A stretch of DNA of 64,000 nucleotides, from NCBI GenBank assembly GCA_029953675.1, contig JAMWBK010000008.1, positions 248,001 to 312,000 on the forward strand, in the 5' to 3' direction. The position numbers and the translations under genes were made by a program. Position 1 is the first letter of the stretch; each line of letters opens with the position of its first letter. This DNA is from Rhodosorus marinus (taxonomy: Eukaryota; Rhodophyta; Stylonematophyceae; Stylonematales; Stylonemataceae). The notes under the pieces are model-generated. The model was not told where the DNA came from and ran no database searches. It was given only the letters and a program-made list of their open reading frames with translations. Below, one piece after another: positions 49,386-60,894 of this stretch.

Positions 49386-49885
49386 ATGGAGAAGTTTTCG
49401 GATGTAGGTGGCCGTGGTAGTTGGGGATCTCTACATCGAAGGACTCGCTCGGGATCATTTGAGAGGAAGATGCGGGTGGCGTACGAGAGGAGGAAGCTGT
49501 CGATGAGGTCTGGAGGTTATATGAAGATGCCAAGGGAATTTTGGAGGATGAGCGAAGTGGAGGATGTTTCGGGTGGTTCTACAGAGGATGCTGATTACGA
49601 GTCGCTAGGGGAACGAAGCAAGAACAGGTCCGGCTATAGAATGGAGGTGGATGATTATTGGCCGGTGCATGTGGTCGACGAACCTGTCCACAGCCCTGCT
49701 GAGAAGTCCCCAGATAGGGACTCCTATGTCGATTTTGTCAGCGACAAGCAGCGATTCTCCCAGATCATGCGATTGCCGGGTCTCAGGTTCTTTCAAAAGT
49801 GAGCTGCTCTTGTTTTCTCTTACCCCTTTTGTAAATTATATGTATCCATCTCGCCAGGCACGGATCCGCCGCCGAAGAACCCTAG
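49386..49885 (+). CDS. Small hydrophilic protein, function unknown
   Basis: Exon 49386-49798 joins in phase to a 28-nt exon (49858-49885) across a canonical 59-nt intron (GTGAGC...CGCCAG), giving 146 residues. The chain starts MEKFSDVGGRGSWGSLHRRT, is rich in Arg/Ser then Glu/Asp, and ends RLPGLRFFQKHGSAAEEP. There is no known domain, signal or membrane segment. The good intron and the continuous ATG frame in a G-rich stretch support a gene, but no family match is known to me. Confidence 0.5.
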
Positions 49886-50734
49886 AAACCACGCGTGTTC
49901 GGAAGACTCCCCATCTATTCTCATAGTAAACTTCATCAACTTAATAAACGAGTATGAATTGTGTAAATGACTGCGAGGAACCGCAACTTAACTGCTTCCA
50001 GAATGATATCAAGGCCCAATTGAGCCGACCAGTGGTTTGGTCTGGCTGCCCAACGCTGGGAAGAAAAGAAAGCACTGAAAGTCCAGAATGTCAATGAGAG
50101 CACCGCCTTACCCGCCAGCACACTTCTAACATTGCCTGGTCCCAGTGAGCGTTGTTCGGAGCTGAAGAGCGCTGCCCCGACGAAACGAAAAGCCGTGCGG
50201 ATTGAGATGATTTACAAGCTTTCCGTGAGTTGAGATTGTGTACACTCTCGGTTTCCTTTGCCCAGAGCCATGCCGATGCGCGCGACTGGATATGGGTTTT
50301 CGAGATGGTCCGCGTTTCTTGTGGCTACATCCGCACGGCTTGACCGAGAATTTCGGTCAAGCCCCAAAACAACTTTTCCTTTGGTCCATGCAAGGATACC
50401 CGAATATACTCCGATCCAGCACCGCAAAAAAATTGGACTTGCGGACGCCCCGCAGTAGCTTCAATATCCTGCGCTCAAGGGTGAATCCCATAGCCCGTTA
50501 ACTCGTATATTCGTGCTCAGTACAATTTGTTAGTACTGGCTAGGCCTCCACGAGGTGTGCCCTTCCGCAGCAGAGCTTGGAAACATGGAAAGAGGGCGGA
50601 GAGTACCAGTACCAGGCTGAAAGGGAAGCCTCCGTACAAAGGCTCCGGCGATTGGCAAGGGAAATCGATGGACTGGCTTTGACAGCCCGCATCCGATCGG
50701 CTTGCTCTGGTGCGCTCGTAGGGAAGAAAAAATC
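49886..50734. other. Intergenic
   Basis: No gene recognised upstream of the dolichyl-diphosphatase gene. Confidence 0.5.
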
Positions 50735-51473
50735 ATGAGAATCGCGTTCTCATTTACGCACGTAGAGTACGAGTCTGGAGATCCGATAGGATGGATTCTT
50801 GCGTTGGTAAGGGAGGACTCAAAAACGATCGACGCAGTCTAAACTATGTTTGTTTCATGAGAGCTTGTATTCTTGAAGACCCATCCTAATTGAGAGCCTT
50901 ACCATCACGTTTGAACAGGTGAGTTTGGCACCCTTTTTTGTCCTTGCCTTCCTTGCTACTTTGACGGTTTTCCGTCGAGAGGTTCATGCACTGTGCTGCG
51001 GCATAGGACTTGTAGCAAATGACATCCTCAGCTCTCGGTTGAAAAAGGTTAGTTTATCTATTGCTTCTTTAGAGGCGTTTGCGGCGAGGCCTCCAAATGC
51101 TCCTATGGATGGAGGCGGGCTACCATCGTCACATGCCCAGTTCGCTGGATTCGTACTGGGATACTCGTTCTTCCTACCAGCAAATGCTAGGCTTCTACGG
51201 GCCCTTAGCGTCCTATTTTTAACCCTGACTTGCGTTTCTCGATGGTACCTCAACTATCATTCCCCAATGCAAGTTCTTGCAGGCAGTCTGGTCGGGATCG
51301 TGCTAGGAGCCGCCTGTTCAATCCAGACTAGCCACTCCATCGTGGATCGCGTAGAGAAATCAAGCTTCGGATCTCGCTTGCACCTTAGAGACAGTCTAAG
51401 GTCACCTCAAATTTTCGCAAAAGAGAGGGAACTCACTCTGACCACACGGACAGAACAAAGGAAAACTGAATGA
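50735..51473 (+). CDS. DOLPP1: Dolichyl-diphosphatase (PAP2 family)
   Basis: Exons 50735-50806 and 50919-51473 give 208 residues. Exon 1 (HVEYESGDPIGWILALV) and the start of exon 2 (LAPFFVLAFLATLTVFRREVH) match the DOLPP1 N-terminus. PAP2 motif 2 is GLPSSHAQF (His96), and motif 3 is SRWYLNYHSPMQVLAG (Arg132, His138, Gln where most PAP2 have Asp, as in DOLPP1). About four membrane helices. The ER enzyme recycles dolichyl diphosphate for N-glycosylation. Motif 1 should be K-x6-RP, but read straight it is K67-x13-RP. A 21-nt GT...AG segment (51052-51072) would restore K-x6-RP if removed. The tail beyond residue 160 is hydrophilic and not conserved. Confidence 0.82.
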
Positions 51474-51707
51474 TTAAAAAACACAACCCAGGAAATCGAG
51501 AACTAGAACGCGACTGAGAACGCGCGCTCTAGTCTTGGCGCTCTCAATCATCGCCTACCTTGTCATGCCACCGCCAATCGTTTCGCAAAGCCTTGAATCG
51601 CATGACAACGAAGATCGTCCAGATCCTCTTCGTCGGTGCAGGCGCCCTCAAACCACTCGTCCTTACTGCGCTAAGCCCCTAGTCGTCTCCAACATGTCTG
51701 CACAATC

Positions 51708-54700
51708 TCAAGTAGGTGCCGGGGAAACGCGCTCTTTGATCGCTGCCTGCAAGGTATCGAGCGAGGCACTATCACCCACCGTCTGCAGTTGAGCCAGCAG
51801 CGCGTCCGCAGCATTGTATCCGAAACACTCGTAGTCGGAAGAATGTACAGTTGCCATGAGAACGTTACAGGCCTCTTGGTTGCACCCGTAACGGAGAAGC
51901 AGGGGAACAACTTGAGCAAGGTTCCCCTTTCCAGCCGCTTGGTCAATCAACCATTGTGGCGGTGATAAAGCACCGCCGCTCGCAGCCAGGACACCCTCCA
52001 GCGCGATGAAACTATAGTTTCTAGTAGCTTTTGGCCAATCCCGGAGCAAGTTTAACGTGGAATCAAGCAGGTTCCATTTGTCGAGAATCACTGCGGTGGA
52101 CGCCGATGCTCTAGTTACCTGGTCAACCGGAGAGTCCTTTTCTTAGGCAAACGAACTCCTCGTGGTGTTTCATAGGGTCTTCGTGCTCACCTGCACCGTC
52201 AGGTTCTCGTTAATTCCCGCATTGGCCCACGCTATAGCCAGTCTCGTGGCTGGTTCAACTTGTTCTGAAATTTGCACAAACGATCTCACGTCAATAGTCG
52301 TCGATTTCTGTTCGAAGGGAGCCAAACCGGCTTCGCCTCTTTGAAACGGTGAAAATGGTATCATCGTACGATAAAGACAAAGCCTCGCGATCGCATATTC
52401 AACAGCTTCGATGTTCTCTTGAAGCGGAGGTTCTGCTCCGTCCGTGCCATCGCGAGCAATGATCACCGCCTGGGCATTCGCTAGAAGCGAAAGGCGCTCC
52501 AGATGTTCGGGCCCGACGACCGGCACCTTGGAGTCACCCACAGCGTCCAGAAGCTCATGCAGCGCAAGCGACTCCAGTGTCACTTGTTCGTGTTCCATCA
52601 TAACGTCGCTCTCATCCAAGGTGAGCGTCGAGGTAATCCTGTCACGACTCTCTAACGTCAGTAGCATGAAAAAAACCAGACGCACCAAATGTTCGGTACT
52701 CATCACGTACTCAGCTGGGTTCGAAGTGAGAAGGACAGCACCCTTGGTTACGGTAGTCGGAATAATCTGTTGGCCAGGATGCAACAACTTGAGAGCTCCC
52801 AATGCAGAGGATAGTGCGGATGCTCTTCCCTGCGTCCACAAATCAAGCTTGGTGCCGTGCACTCGCTCCTCCAAAAGACGTCTAGCCCATTCATAAGCAC
52901 TTGCGGCTACACCCGCGGTGTCTCCTCTCACCATATCCCAGGCCATGACGTCCTGTCAAGGATGTTTGTGGAGCGCAAGAAAACCAGATCCAAGGTCGAT
53001 GTCCAGAATTCAGAAAAATCGATTCTCCGGAAGATCGACGGTGACCACGAGTACCTCGTATGGAGATTTTCCAGATCCAAGCATGGCTATAACATCAGAG
53101 CTCCTTGCCATCCTCAACAGTGCGACTTTGACCGCGCTAGATACTGTCTCAGGAAGCGCACACGAAGCAAACCACTCCAGCTTTCCTGCAGAAAGCACTG
53201 CGTTGGCGATGCTTCCGATCATATCTCTCAGCGACAGCGCTTCATCGGCTTCGTCCTCAGTCCAAAAATCTGTTCCGCACATGAGATTGTACTGGCCGTC
53301 AGCTAACAGTCCGCAAACACTGGCACCATTGCGATGAACATCTGCTCACCTTTAAAATGCTCTCTTGTGTCTTCCTTCCTCGGTCTGAACGGTGGATACA
53401 AGACCGCGGCCAGGGCCTTTTCAACGTCGCCAATGTCAAGAAACCTTTGAAATACAACGCTTCGCATCACGCCATAATTCCTTCTCGTTGATGCGTATTG
53501 CATGGCATCCACCGCGGCAGTCGCGGCAGCCTTGATGGCTCGCACGGATTCGAGCATTCTCACGACGCGCTCGCGATACCAAAACTCAAGATTTTCCTTA
53601 TCGTTCCCTGTACGTAACCACCATAAACGTCAGCACCCATTCTGTCTCGATATGGCCCTACGAGCAGCAACCCAGAAGTACGGCTCGTACTTGCGCCGTC
53701 GCAGCTCACCTAGGATGTCACTCAATCCCACCAGCTTCTCAATCGTCTGTATGTCCTCACTCTCCCTCGGCTGCTCGGGCAGAGCACTCGCTCCATCGAG
53801 GAACATGTTGAGAATTTCATCGGCTTCTGTATCGGCCTTGTGACGCGTCTCTGGCTCAGCGAGTGATTTGGGGTTGCTGAAAGAAGCACAACGAACAAAA
53901 ACAGGAGCAGACCCTTGTCAGTTGTGGTGAAAGATGGACTCCACTCAAGCTACGTAAGGGGGAGGGGAAGGGGGGGTGCAGAAAAGTTTTGGTGGATTCG
54001 TACTACCGCAGGCTGTAGTCCGAGAGGGCTGAGATTCCGGCAGCGAAGTGAGAAGACGCTGGTAGTCTTTCTGCAGTGCGAGCGGCTGCCTCGGCCAGCG
54101 TGCCATACTCTTGGATAGCCACTAAGAAACGAAGAAGCAGCGGAGCAGGTATCATCGTAGAGCAGATTTCTTGAAGACAGCTTTCAAAGCTCCATTCTGA
54201 AATATCTTCTCCTTGCCTTTCCAAGTTCTCCTGCACATAGCTAGAAGCACGATAAGGATCCGCGAGCCGTCTCAGCAAGTGAAACAGCCCTTTCGTACAA
54301 TTCCTGCAAAAACTTTGCGCGCGGACAACTCACCGGGCTGCGATTGATGCCAACCCGAGGTCCATGTTGGCATCTGAGGGCCTGCGGAGAATTGGAATAG
54401 CTGAGGAGCCCTCCTGATCCCCACATGATACTACTTGCAGTGCAGATACTCCTGCCAGCATCCAAGCCCAGGCTCCCCTGGCGATGCTAGATGATTCGTC
54501 CACAGCCCGCATTTCTGCTATCCCCCCGCTTCGACCTAAACCAAGCACGGTGGTCCCTTTTTCAAGTAAGCAATTCTTGAACCTGCACCACCTTTCTGTC
54601 AAGACTGCGCACCAGCAAGGAGGTACGCCCTCTCCTGCGGGAGACACGGACGAACAACAGAAACACCAAGACCACGAATTATACTAGACATTCCCTGAGG

Positions 54701-56405
54701 TGCTGTTCCAGCTCCTATGATCCTGGCCTCAGTTGCCACGGTCGCTCTCGTGGCTCTCCGAATCACCTGGGCCACGATATCATTTTTGTCCCGACCAGGG
54801 TCCTTCATCCTAGAACGAGTGCGAACCTCAGTTTGTCAAATTAACCGACTCGATGCAAGGCCCTTGTAGGAGAAAACGGTAAGAACCTACTCCTGCTCCT
54901 TGATAAACTCCTTCACGAGAACTGTCAGATCCCGCCTTGACACAGATGCTTCAAGAGGCACTTGAATCGCTTTCGCAATAGCCGCGTCCGTGAACCTCCT
55001 ACACAGCACAACGATGTTATTTAGCTCCTCCCCGCAAGAGTAAAAAACCCATCCTGTCGAGGAAATGAAAGCAGCAGTTTCTTACCCAGGAGAGAAGAGG
55101 ACATCTTCAACTGATGCCACCAGAGGATCTGTCTTCCTCCAGCATCCTTCTTCGCTCAGGTCGTCCGTCAATGACCAGACCTAGGCATCTCACAAGGGTC
55201 TTGTTATGAGAAAACCCATGAACGGGATGTGCAGGAGAACTCCCAGGGGGAAGTAACAGCTCACCTCCTCTTCGCGTGCCTCAGTGTCCATTGTAGATAC
55301 TCTCTGTAAACTTCCATCGGAGTAGACGATTCTAGCCTCAGTCGAACTGAGCTTAGCAACGCCAGCGATGGTGTCGGTGCCTGTGAGCATTTCGCTGTTA
55401 ATAACCTTCTCCTGCACTCGGATAGAAGGTCCATTACAAGAAACGACCGCTGCAGAAGTTTGGGAGGAATCAGCTTGATCAATACACAGTCCAAGGACAA
55501 ATGTGCTTCCATCAAGCGCGGCCGCTTCTGATCTTCTACTTGTGGAAAGTTCGGATCGCAAGTTGTGGCGTAGATAAACGGGGCTTGCGCCAGGACCTGA
55601 CAGATGCCATGCCAGGACTGATCCACTCGAAGTGACGAAAAGAACAGTCTGGAGAAGACACAGTAGTTGCGGTAGATTAGCCGGTTTGATTCACTTCAGG
55701 TTGGCGTAAACATTGAATCGCGTGAAGCAGGTACTACCTTTGTCTGAGAATCCTCTGCGAGCTTTGCCAAAACTACTCTGTCTGGTTTTGACTTCTTCTC
55801 CGCTCCGAAAAATTTCCCTCTTAGAAAACCACCCCCAGAAGAGGAGTTCTGAGCTTTTCCCTTGCTGAAAATTTCTTCAGATCTGCCTCGTTCATCGAGG
55901 ACGAAGATTCCTCCAGTAGCCGTAGCCGCAAATGACCCACCGTCAGCAATAATGTCTATCTCGGACTCCAGCGAAGAATATTCGATGGTTTTCACTTCGG
56001 AAATGCTGATTTCTGGTACCTGAATCGCAACCTTAATGACAGACTTGCCACATGGCACCGCAACAACTAGTCACAAGAGATCCATGCCGCGTCAGGTCCA
56101 GGGGCTAAGGAAGCAAGTCCTTCAAAATTTTCTGCGTGTGAAAACCTACTCAAACTTTGTGGCCTTAGAACTATATCCGGCCTGCCAGATACCCCTGAAG
56201 GCAATAGTAAGTGAAGAGGCTCCACGGTCTCATCGATCCCCAGCGTGATTGACTCAGAATTGCATCTCACGGTCAACATCCGAGAGGTATCCAGCACGAA
56301 CGAAGTGGCCCAATCTTCAGTGGATCCACCCCCACAACCGTCCCCAAGCATGTATGCATTGTAGGACCTTGGGAAAGCCACGAACAAACTCTCCCGGAGA
56401 TCCAT
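51708..56405 (-). CDS. NUP160: NUP160-like nucleoporin (Nup107/Y complex)
   Basis: Thirteen exons close in phase to 1262 residues: 56405-56150, 56066-55738, 55648-55265, 55180-55086, 54998-54891, 54809-54685, 54634-54334, 54303-54007, 53876-53662, 53607-53350, 53302-53055, 52952-52191, 52118-51708. The N-terminal 400 residues are beta-rich, as for a propeller (TVLFVTSSGSVLAWHLSG, AAVVSCNGPSIRVQEKV, RVVLAKLAEDS). The rest is an alpha-solenoid, with VPPCWCAVLTERWCRFKNC and, near the C-terminus, AASAYEWARRLLEERV, ALSSALGALKLLHPGQQ and VVPLLLRYGCNQEACNVLM, the order seen in plant NUP160. It is a scaffold subunit of the nuclear pore Y complex. Introns are very short (several of 50-60 nt). Identity rests on architecture and a few segments, so another large pore scaffold is possible. 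Confidence 0.7.
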
Positions 56406-57328
56406 CTTCAAACTCAACTAGCCAAAAGCGTCCACCCCGCAAAAAAGGCACAGAACAGATATCGCCTGATAACGCCTAGCACAGATTCCTTCTTAGATCA
56501 TCGTTTTGAGAAAACCTAGTCTCATCTACGAACCACCAAAAGCATTTGCAACTGTCCACCGCCTTCCCGCCCACGATCATGACTGAACTCAATCCACTGA
56601 TGACAGAAGACCTCATCGCTGATCAGCTATTCACAACCTGTTTCATATCCACATACAAGCACCTCGTTCGCACAGATACATACGCGCATGCTCGCAGCCT
56701 GCACCCAAACCCTATCCGTCAGCATCTCCGATCAACCCGAACCTTCCTTCCCCGAGGTACAGATACATGTGAACTACCAATGCGCAATGCCCCGCCGGGA
56801 GTTTGCAGAAAACCTCTAGGTGAACACAACGGCACCTAAGGAGGCTTGTGGGGTAGAAGAGACGTTCGCTTGGTACCCATCATCTTGGAGAATCGGACTA
56901 AGCAACCATGGTCATTTCCATCCAAAGCTGGTCAAGACAGTCTATTTCGTGGAACATGGATTGGTTCCTTTTCTGAGTGATCTGGATTTTGTATTGTAAG
57001 AGTGACTTAAAGATATGATTTCTAACGCTCTGTCTGATTGTCTTCGGTCCTGGCCGTGCTGTAGCGACTGTCCAGTGCTAACGTCTACATCTCCCACTAC
57101 GTCATTGTAATAATGATTGCTCGCTCAAGTCTCAATCAATTAAACAATGTTTTTGATTGTGCTAAGCAGCGACGTCGTTTCGGAAGGCACTGTTACATGG
57201 ACTGGTACCGGAAGGGGTGGTGTGACGATTTAGCGATTAGTCAGTGGAAAGGTGTCGATAAGGCGTCTCAATAACCGAAATCCTTTAGAGGATCCTCTAC
57301 TTGTCCAGTACACGTCCCTGCCGAATTC
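56406..57328. other. Intergenic
   Basis: No gene recognised; it contains the NUP160 promoter. Confidence 0.5.
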
Positions 57329-57807
57329 CTATTCGTCCTTTCTGGACATCATTTTTTTGGTCCATGAGAAACAGTTCTTAATATTGAGCTCAGACTTGCG
57401 AGCAAAAACGTTGTTGATAATCGGACGCAATATACACGCGCGAGGTGAAAGTTTCATGTGCAAAACTTCCCGGATTGTGCATGTCTCCGATGCGGTCGAC
57501 AAGCTTGGTTGGGTTGCGCGAATCTCGTCTTCGGGATTCCAGATGGTGTGTTGTTTCCAGGTCGCTATTTTAAGGAGCTTACCCAGCTCATCGACTCTGA
57601 AAGACTGGAAAATGCTGAGCTTGCTCTGTGATATATCCTGTTCTTGATCGCAAGCTTTTAGTCGTTGTCTTGGGATCGACTCTGATCCTTCATCGACCAA
57701 AGGAGGTTGTTTTACATTGAATTATCACTGATCTCTTTTAGCTTCCCGGCACGACCTGAGTATGTGCAAAGCACATCAACAAGCTGCTGAGCAGTGCTCC
57801 TGTCCAT
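57329..57807 (-). CDS. Tentative small gene downstream of GET4
   Basis: An ATG at 57807 opens a helical-looking stretch (MDRSTAQQLVDVLCTYSGRA, GKLKEISDNS) that runs to a GTAAAA donor. Possible later exons read SAFSSLSESM or, in the open frame 57700-57329, FQSFRVDELGKLLKIATWKQ. I cannot settle the splicing and recognise no family. The ATG lies 131 nt beyond the GET4 stop on the same strand. Confidence 0.25.
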
Positions 57808-57937
57808 CGAAGGTCTCGTGTCGTATGTACATGAATCAAAATCTAAAAGGTTAGTATCAGGCACCAGTGGCTAATCCTCGGAAAATACAGATCTTATCGG
57901 AACTCCATGTAATGGCTGTCCTTTTCAGGTCACGTCG

Positions 57938-59071
57938 CTACCGGAAGGAGCTCGAAGATCCACCAAAGAAGCCCTTCATAACTTCTGACATCATGTCTTG
58001 CATTGTGTTTCCTCCGGGCTTTACGCCAAAATACATCTCCGCGACGAGGTCCAACTTTTTCTGTACACTCTGATCCTCTTTGTTCAGTATGAGGTTGTAA
58101 TGTTCCCTCAATTTTGCCATGAGAGGATAAGCACCTTGCCTGAGGTCGACAGATGCGTTCACAAAAACCAGAGACGTCACGTGAGTAATTCCATTCAACC
58201 TCCGAGACATGTCATGCATGCCAGAGAATCGCACTAGGGTTGCTCCTATACCTCTGAATAATCTTAAGCAGCATATCAGAGAAAGCTATTTGGGACGCCA
58301 GCAAATCAGCACCGCCTTCGTCCGATTTTCGCTTAAGCTTGTTGATGCTCACAACCACTATGGCATCAGCGAGGTTGCCGCTTGTTAGGTAGGCCAAGAC
58401 CGCTCTTACAACAACCAGCGGTGACTTGGGATCATTAGCAGCAGAGTTGGACCACTCATGTACCATCAATCCGCATCTCTGCGGAGCAGGGGATCGAACG
58501 AAAAAGTCGAGCGCTGAGGAAAACGAAGATTGCTTCCAAAGGGCTAAAAAAGGAGAGCAGTCGAAAACGATGAGGGTGATTTTCAGTTCGCTTTGCAAGT
58601 AAATGAGTACGTGGTCAGTGGGGATAACCTACCCTCAGCCGTCATCAGGTTGAGCAGCTCATCTCCGTACATTCTTTCACCCAATCCTTCCTTCTTGGAA
58701 AAGTCCACACAAGCCCTGAGCAATCTGACTAGTTCAGACTGCTCATCAGCTTCCAGTTTATGCTTCTCATAAGCATTTATCAAAGCGAAGAGATTCTCCT
58801 TGCTGTCTCGATACATAACCATATCCTCTATAAGCGTCTTGACGAGCTCCAGCCCCAGCGAGGTCCCCGAATGTATTGCCCCTCGGTCAATAAGCGCCAT
58901 GGAACCCTCCAGTATCATATCCCGACCCGCTTTCTCGGCCTCGCTTTTGTCAACATCTTTGCGCGTCCTCATCCGATGCACAATCGTCAAGCACGTCTGC
59001 TCAGCAGTGTACAAATCGTCAGATGCCAGAGCACTCTCATACCGTTTTCGCAGAAACTTTACTGATCCCAT
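57938..59071 (-). CDS. GET4: GET4, guided-entry of tail-anchored proteins factor
   Basis: Three exons (59071-58633, 58543-58252, 58139-57938) give 310 residues. The protein is all-helical TPR-like. The N-terminus has YTAEQTCLTIVHRMRTRKDV, then ALIDRGAIHSGTSLGLELV and ERMYGDELLNLMTAE. The middle includes LVVVRAVLAYLTSGNLADA. The C-terminus is GAYPLMAKLREHYNLIL, LDLVAEMYFGVKPGGNTMQD, close to the family's 'l..ig.lYFgi.pp.n.lqdlm'. GET4 with GET5 hands tail-anchored membrane proteins from Sgt2 to GET3 in the cytosol. The first ATG is at 59071; the open frame upstream lacks ATG. Confidence 0.87.
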
Positions 59072-59575
59072 CGCATATCTTTCATCTAACCCAAACCCCA
59101 AAAGACTGACTGAGCAACAACGGTACCAAGCTAGACCCTCTGTTCCATATCAAAAGGAGCAAATAAAAAAAAGAACAGCAAAACCCAAAAACCCCTCCAA
59201 CCAACTTCCGCTATCTCAATCTACCCTTTTCCCCCTCTACGTCTACATCGTCAAAGATCCGTTCGGAAAACGAACCACACCGTCACATCCACCAAACCTT
59301 CTTCCAAAATAGATAATGATTGAAGCAATCAATATAATAGTTTCAATTCTGGAAATAATATAGATAATGATTGATACAATCAATATAATAGTTTCAATTC
59401 CGTAAAATAATATAGATAATGATTGAGGCAATCAATATAATTTTTCAATTCTGGAGATAAAAAATAAGGATCAGTCAAAAATTTGGAGGAACGTTAGGAA
59501 AACGTGGTTTTTGCTGGATATCAATCTCTTTCACCCGCTGGTTAGCGTTCCTCTTTTAGGGTCTTGACTTTCGGG
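59072..59575. other. Intergenic, GET4 upstream region
   Basis: It contains the 51-bp tandem repeat listed separately; otherwise no gene. Confidence 0.5.
59311..59463. repeat. Three 51/52-bp tandem repeats with internal palindrome
   Basis: Units begin agataatgattg at 59311, 59362 and 59414. Each contains gattg-NNN-caatc (spacers aag, ata, agg... differ while the arms are kept), then aatataat and tttcaattc. The third unit has lost a few bases. The array lies 240-390 bp upstream of the GET4 ATG. Confidence 0.92.
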
Positions 59576-59610
59576 TTTAGAGTCTGGAAGGCATTCTGGC
59601 CAGGCATCGG

Positions 59611-59830
59611 GCGGGGGCTCGAGGAGCTGATCGATCTTTGGAAGAGGATGTTTTAAAAGGAGGTGTGATTTGTGTTTATATTTATGTAGCCTGCACGCAG
59701 GCGAAGGGGGTGTTGTTCTTCTTAACGCGGGTATATCTGACAAACCCGCGCTCCAGCTCAGTAGACGTTGGCCTGGTAGAAGCGATCTAGGAGTTGATCG
59801 ATCTTGGGCAGCGGGTATTTCAAATGAGCC
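59611..59830 (-). mobile_element. Two relics of a Ty3/gypsy reverse transcriptase
   Basis: Read on the minus strand, 59822-59760 gives KYPLPKIDQLLDRFYQANVY and 59653-59618 gives KHPLPKIDQLLE. Both resemble the RT segment 'YPLPRIDdLLd.l.ga..f' that precedes the first catalytic motif. The two copies are about 170 bp apart and share flanking sequence, so one RT piece was duplicated and both decayed. No complete pol is present. Confidence 0.6.
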
Positions 59831-60894
59831 GCTAGTGTGATTATTCTTCGATCTATGCACATACGAGGTGCCTCTTGACGAAGAGAACGGGGCCCCGCTC
59901 CGCGAGACTATACAATGGTAGATGGGATCGCAGCTCGTTTGAAGCATCTACTTCAACGCATAGATCAACCCATGGACCGCCTGGGCCTGGCGAGAGTCTT
60001 TTCCAGACTAAACCCAAGTCAGGACACAGGCAGCTGAGGGTGAAAGGGACTGACTTACCCGAAGACGCAATGTTCTTTGTCGGTCATCCCCAAAGACGAT
60101 TGGTGGCTAAGCGAAGTACTGTAAGCTTGCGTGGCAAAGATCACCACCTTACGCGTAACCACAGTCTGCTTGCCATCTGGACATTCTTGCTTGGGCTTCT
60201 CCAGAGCTTTCGTGTTCCCGGACTTGTGAATGTCTAAATTTACACACCGGTTGGAGCTTGCAAAGAGAAAACTAGGACAGATGCGTTCTATCGAGTTCCA
60301 GCCCCGTCCATGGTCTCTTGTGTCTAATTTACAAGGCAGGCTGTTTCAAGTTCTATGCTTTTTGAACACTCACAACAGCAGACGCAGTTGGACGAGCAGA
60401 TTATGTTTGCGTTGGAATGTTTTGCAGACGCGGCCGCGAGCCAAATCTGATAGGAAGCACATTCGTTCGTTGCCTTTCGTGCAGCTTTATTCTGTCTTTT
60501 TTAAAGAATCTCAAGTAGATTACCTTCAATTGAAGGGCGTTTTTCATTTTCACTCGAACACAGATACAGAATCAGTTTTCATTCACTTTGAGAATGCAGC
60601 TCAGTGAAGGCAGTGGTTGTGGAAGGTTCCGGCAGTCAATGGTCCATAAACGGATGCGAGCAGCCATGCAGTCTCAGTCGCAATGAGAGAATTCTTGGTG
60701 CTCTCGATCCTCGTTCCCAGGAACCCACATCAACCCCTCCCCTTCCCCTTGGACTGGGATCCAGGTTTCCCGGTGCCGAGAGTTTCTATCGAAGTCGGAA
60801 TTCGCTGTCAGCAAAGTAAGCAAAGCAGTATCGTCAAATGCTCCAATCCCAGTTAGTTCATCTCTTGGCTTTTCAGCTGGTTTCGCAGTCATGG
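59831..60894. other. Intergenic, no supported gene
   Basis: A minus frame starting with ATG at 60892 (72 codons) begins 3 nt beyond the TRAPPC3 stop and is probably its 3' UTR. Other frames are not recognisable. Confidence 0.45.

Noticed and set aside
51048-51072. 25-nt GTTAGT...TTTAG segment in DOLPP1 as an intron
   Set aside because: Its removal shifts the frame and destroys the RP of motif 1 and the PSSH motif; only the 21- or 27-nt alternatives keep the frame.
52444-53337. Long plus-strand frames within 52.4-53.3 kb
   Set aside because: They lie antisense to NUP160 exons with matching phases and carry no motifs.
60674-60892. 72-codon minus frame 3 nt after the TRAPPC3 stop, as a second cistron
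   Set aside because: More simply 3' UTR; no motif, no second promoter.
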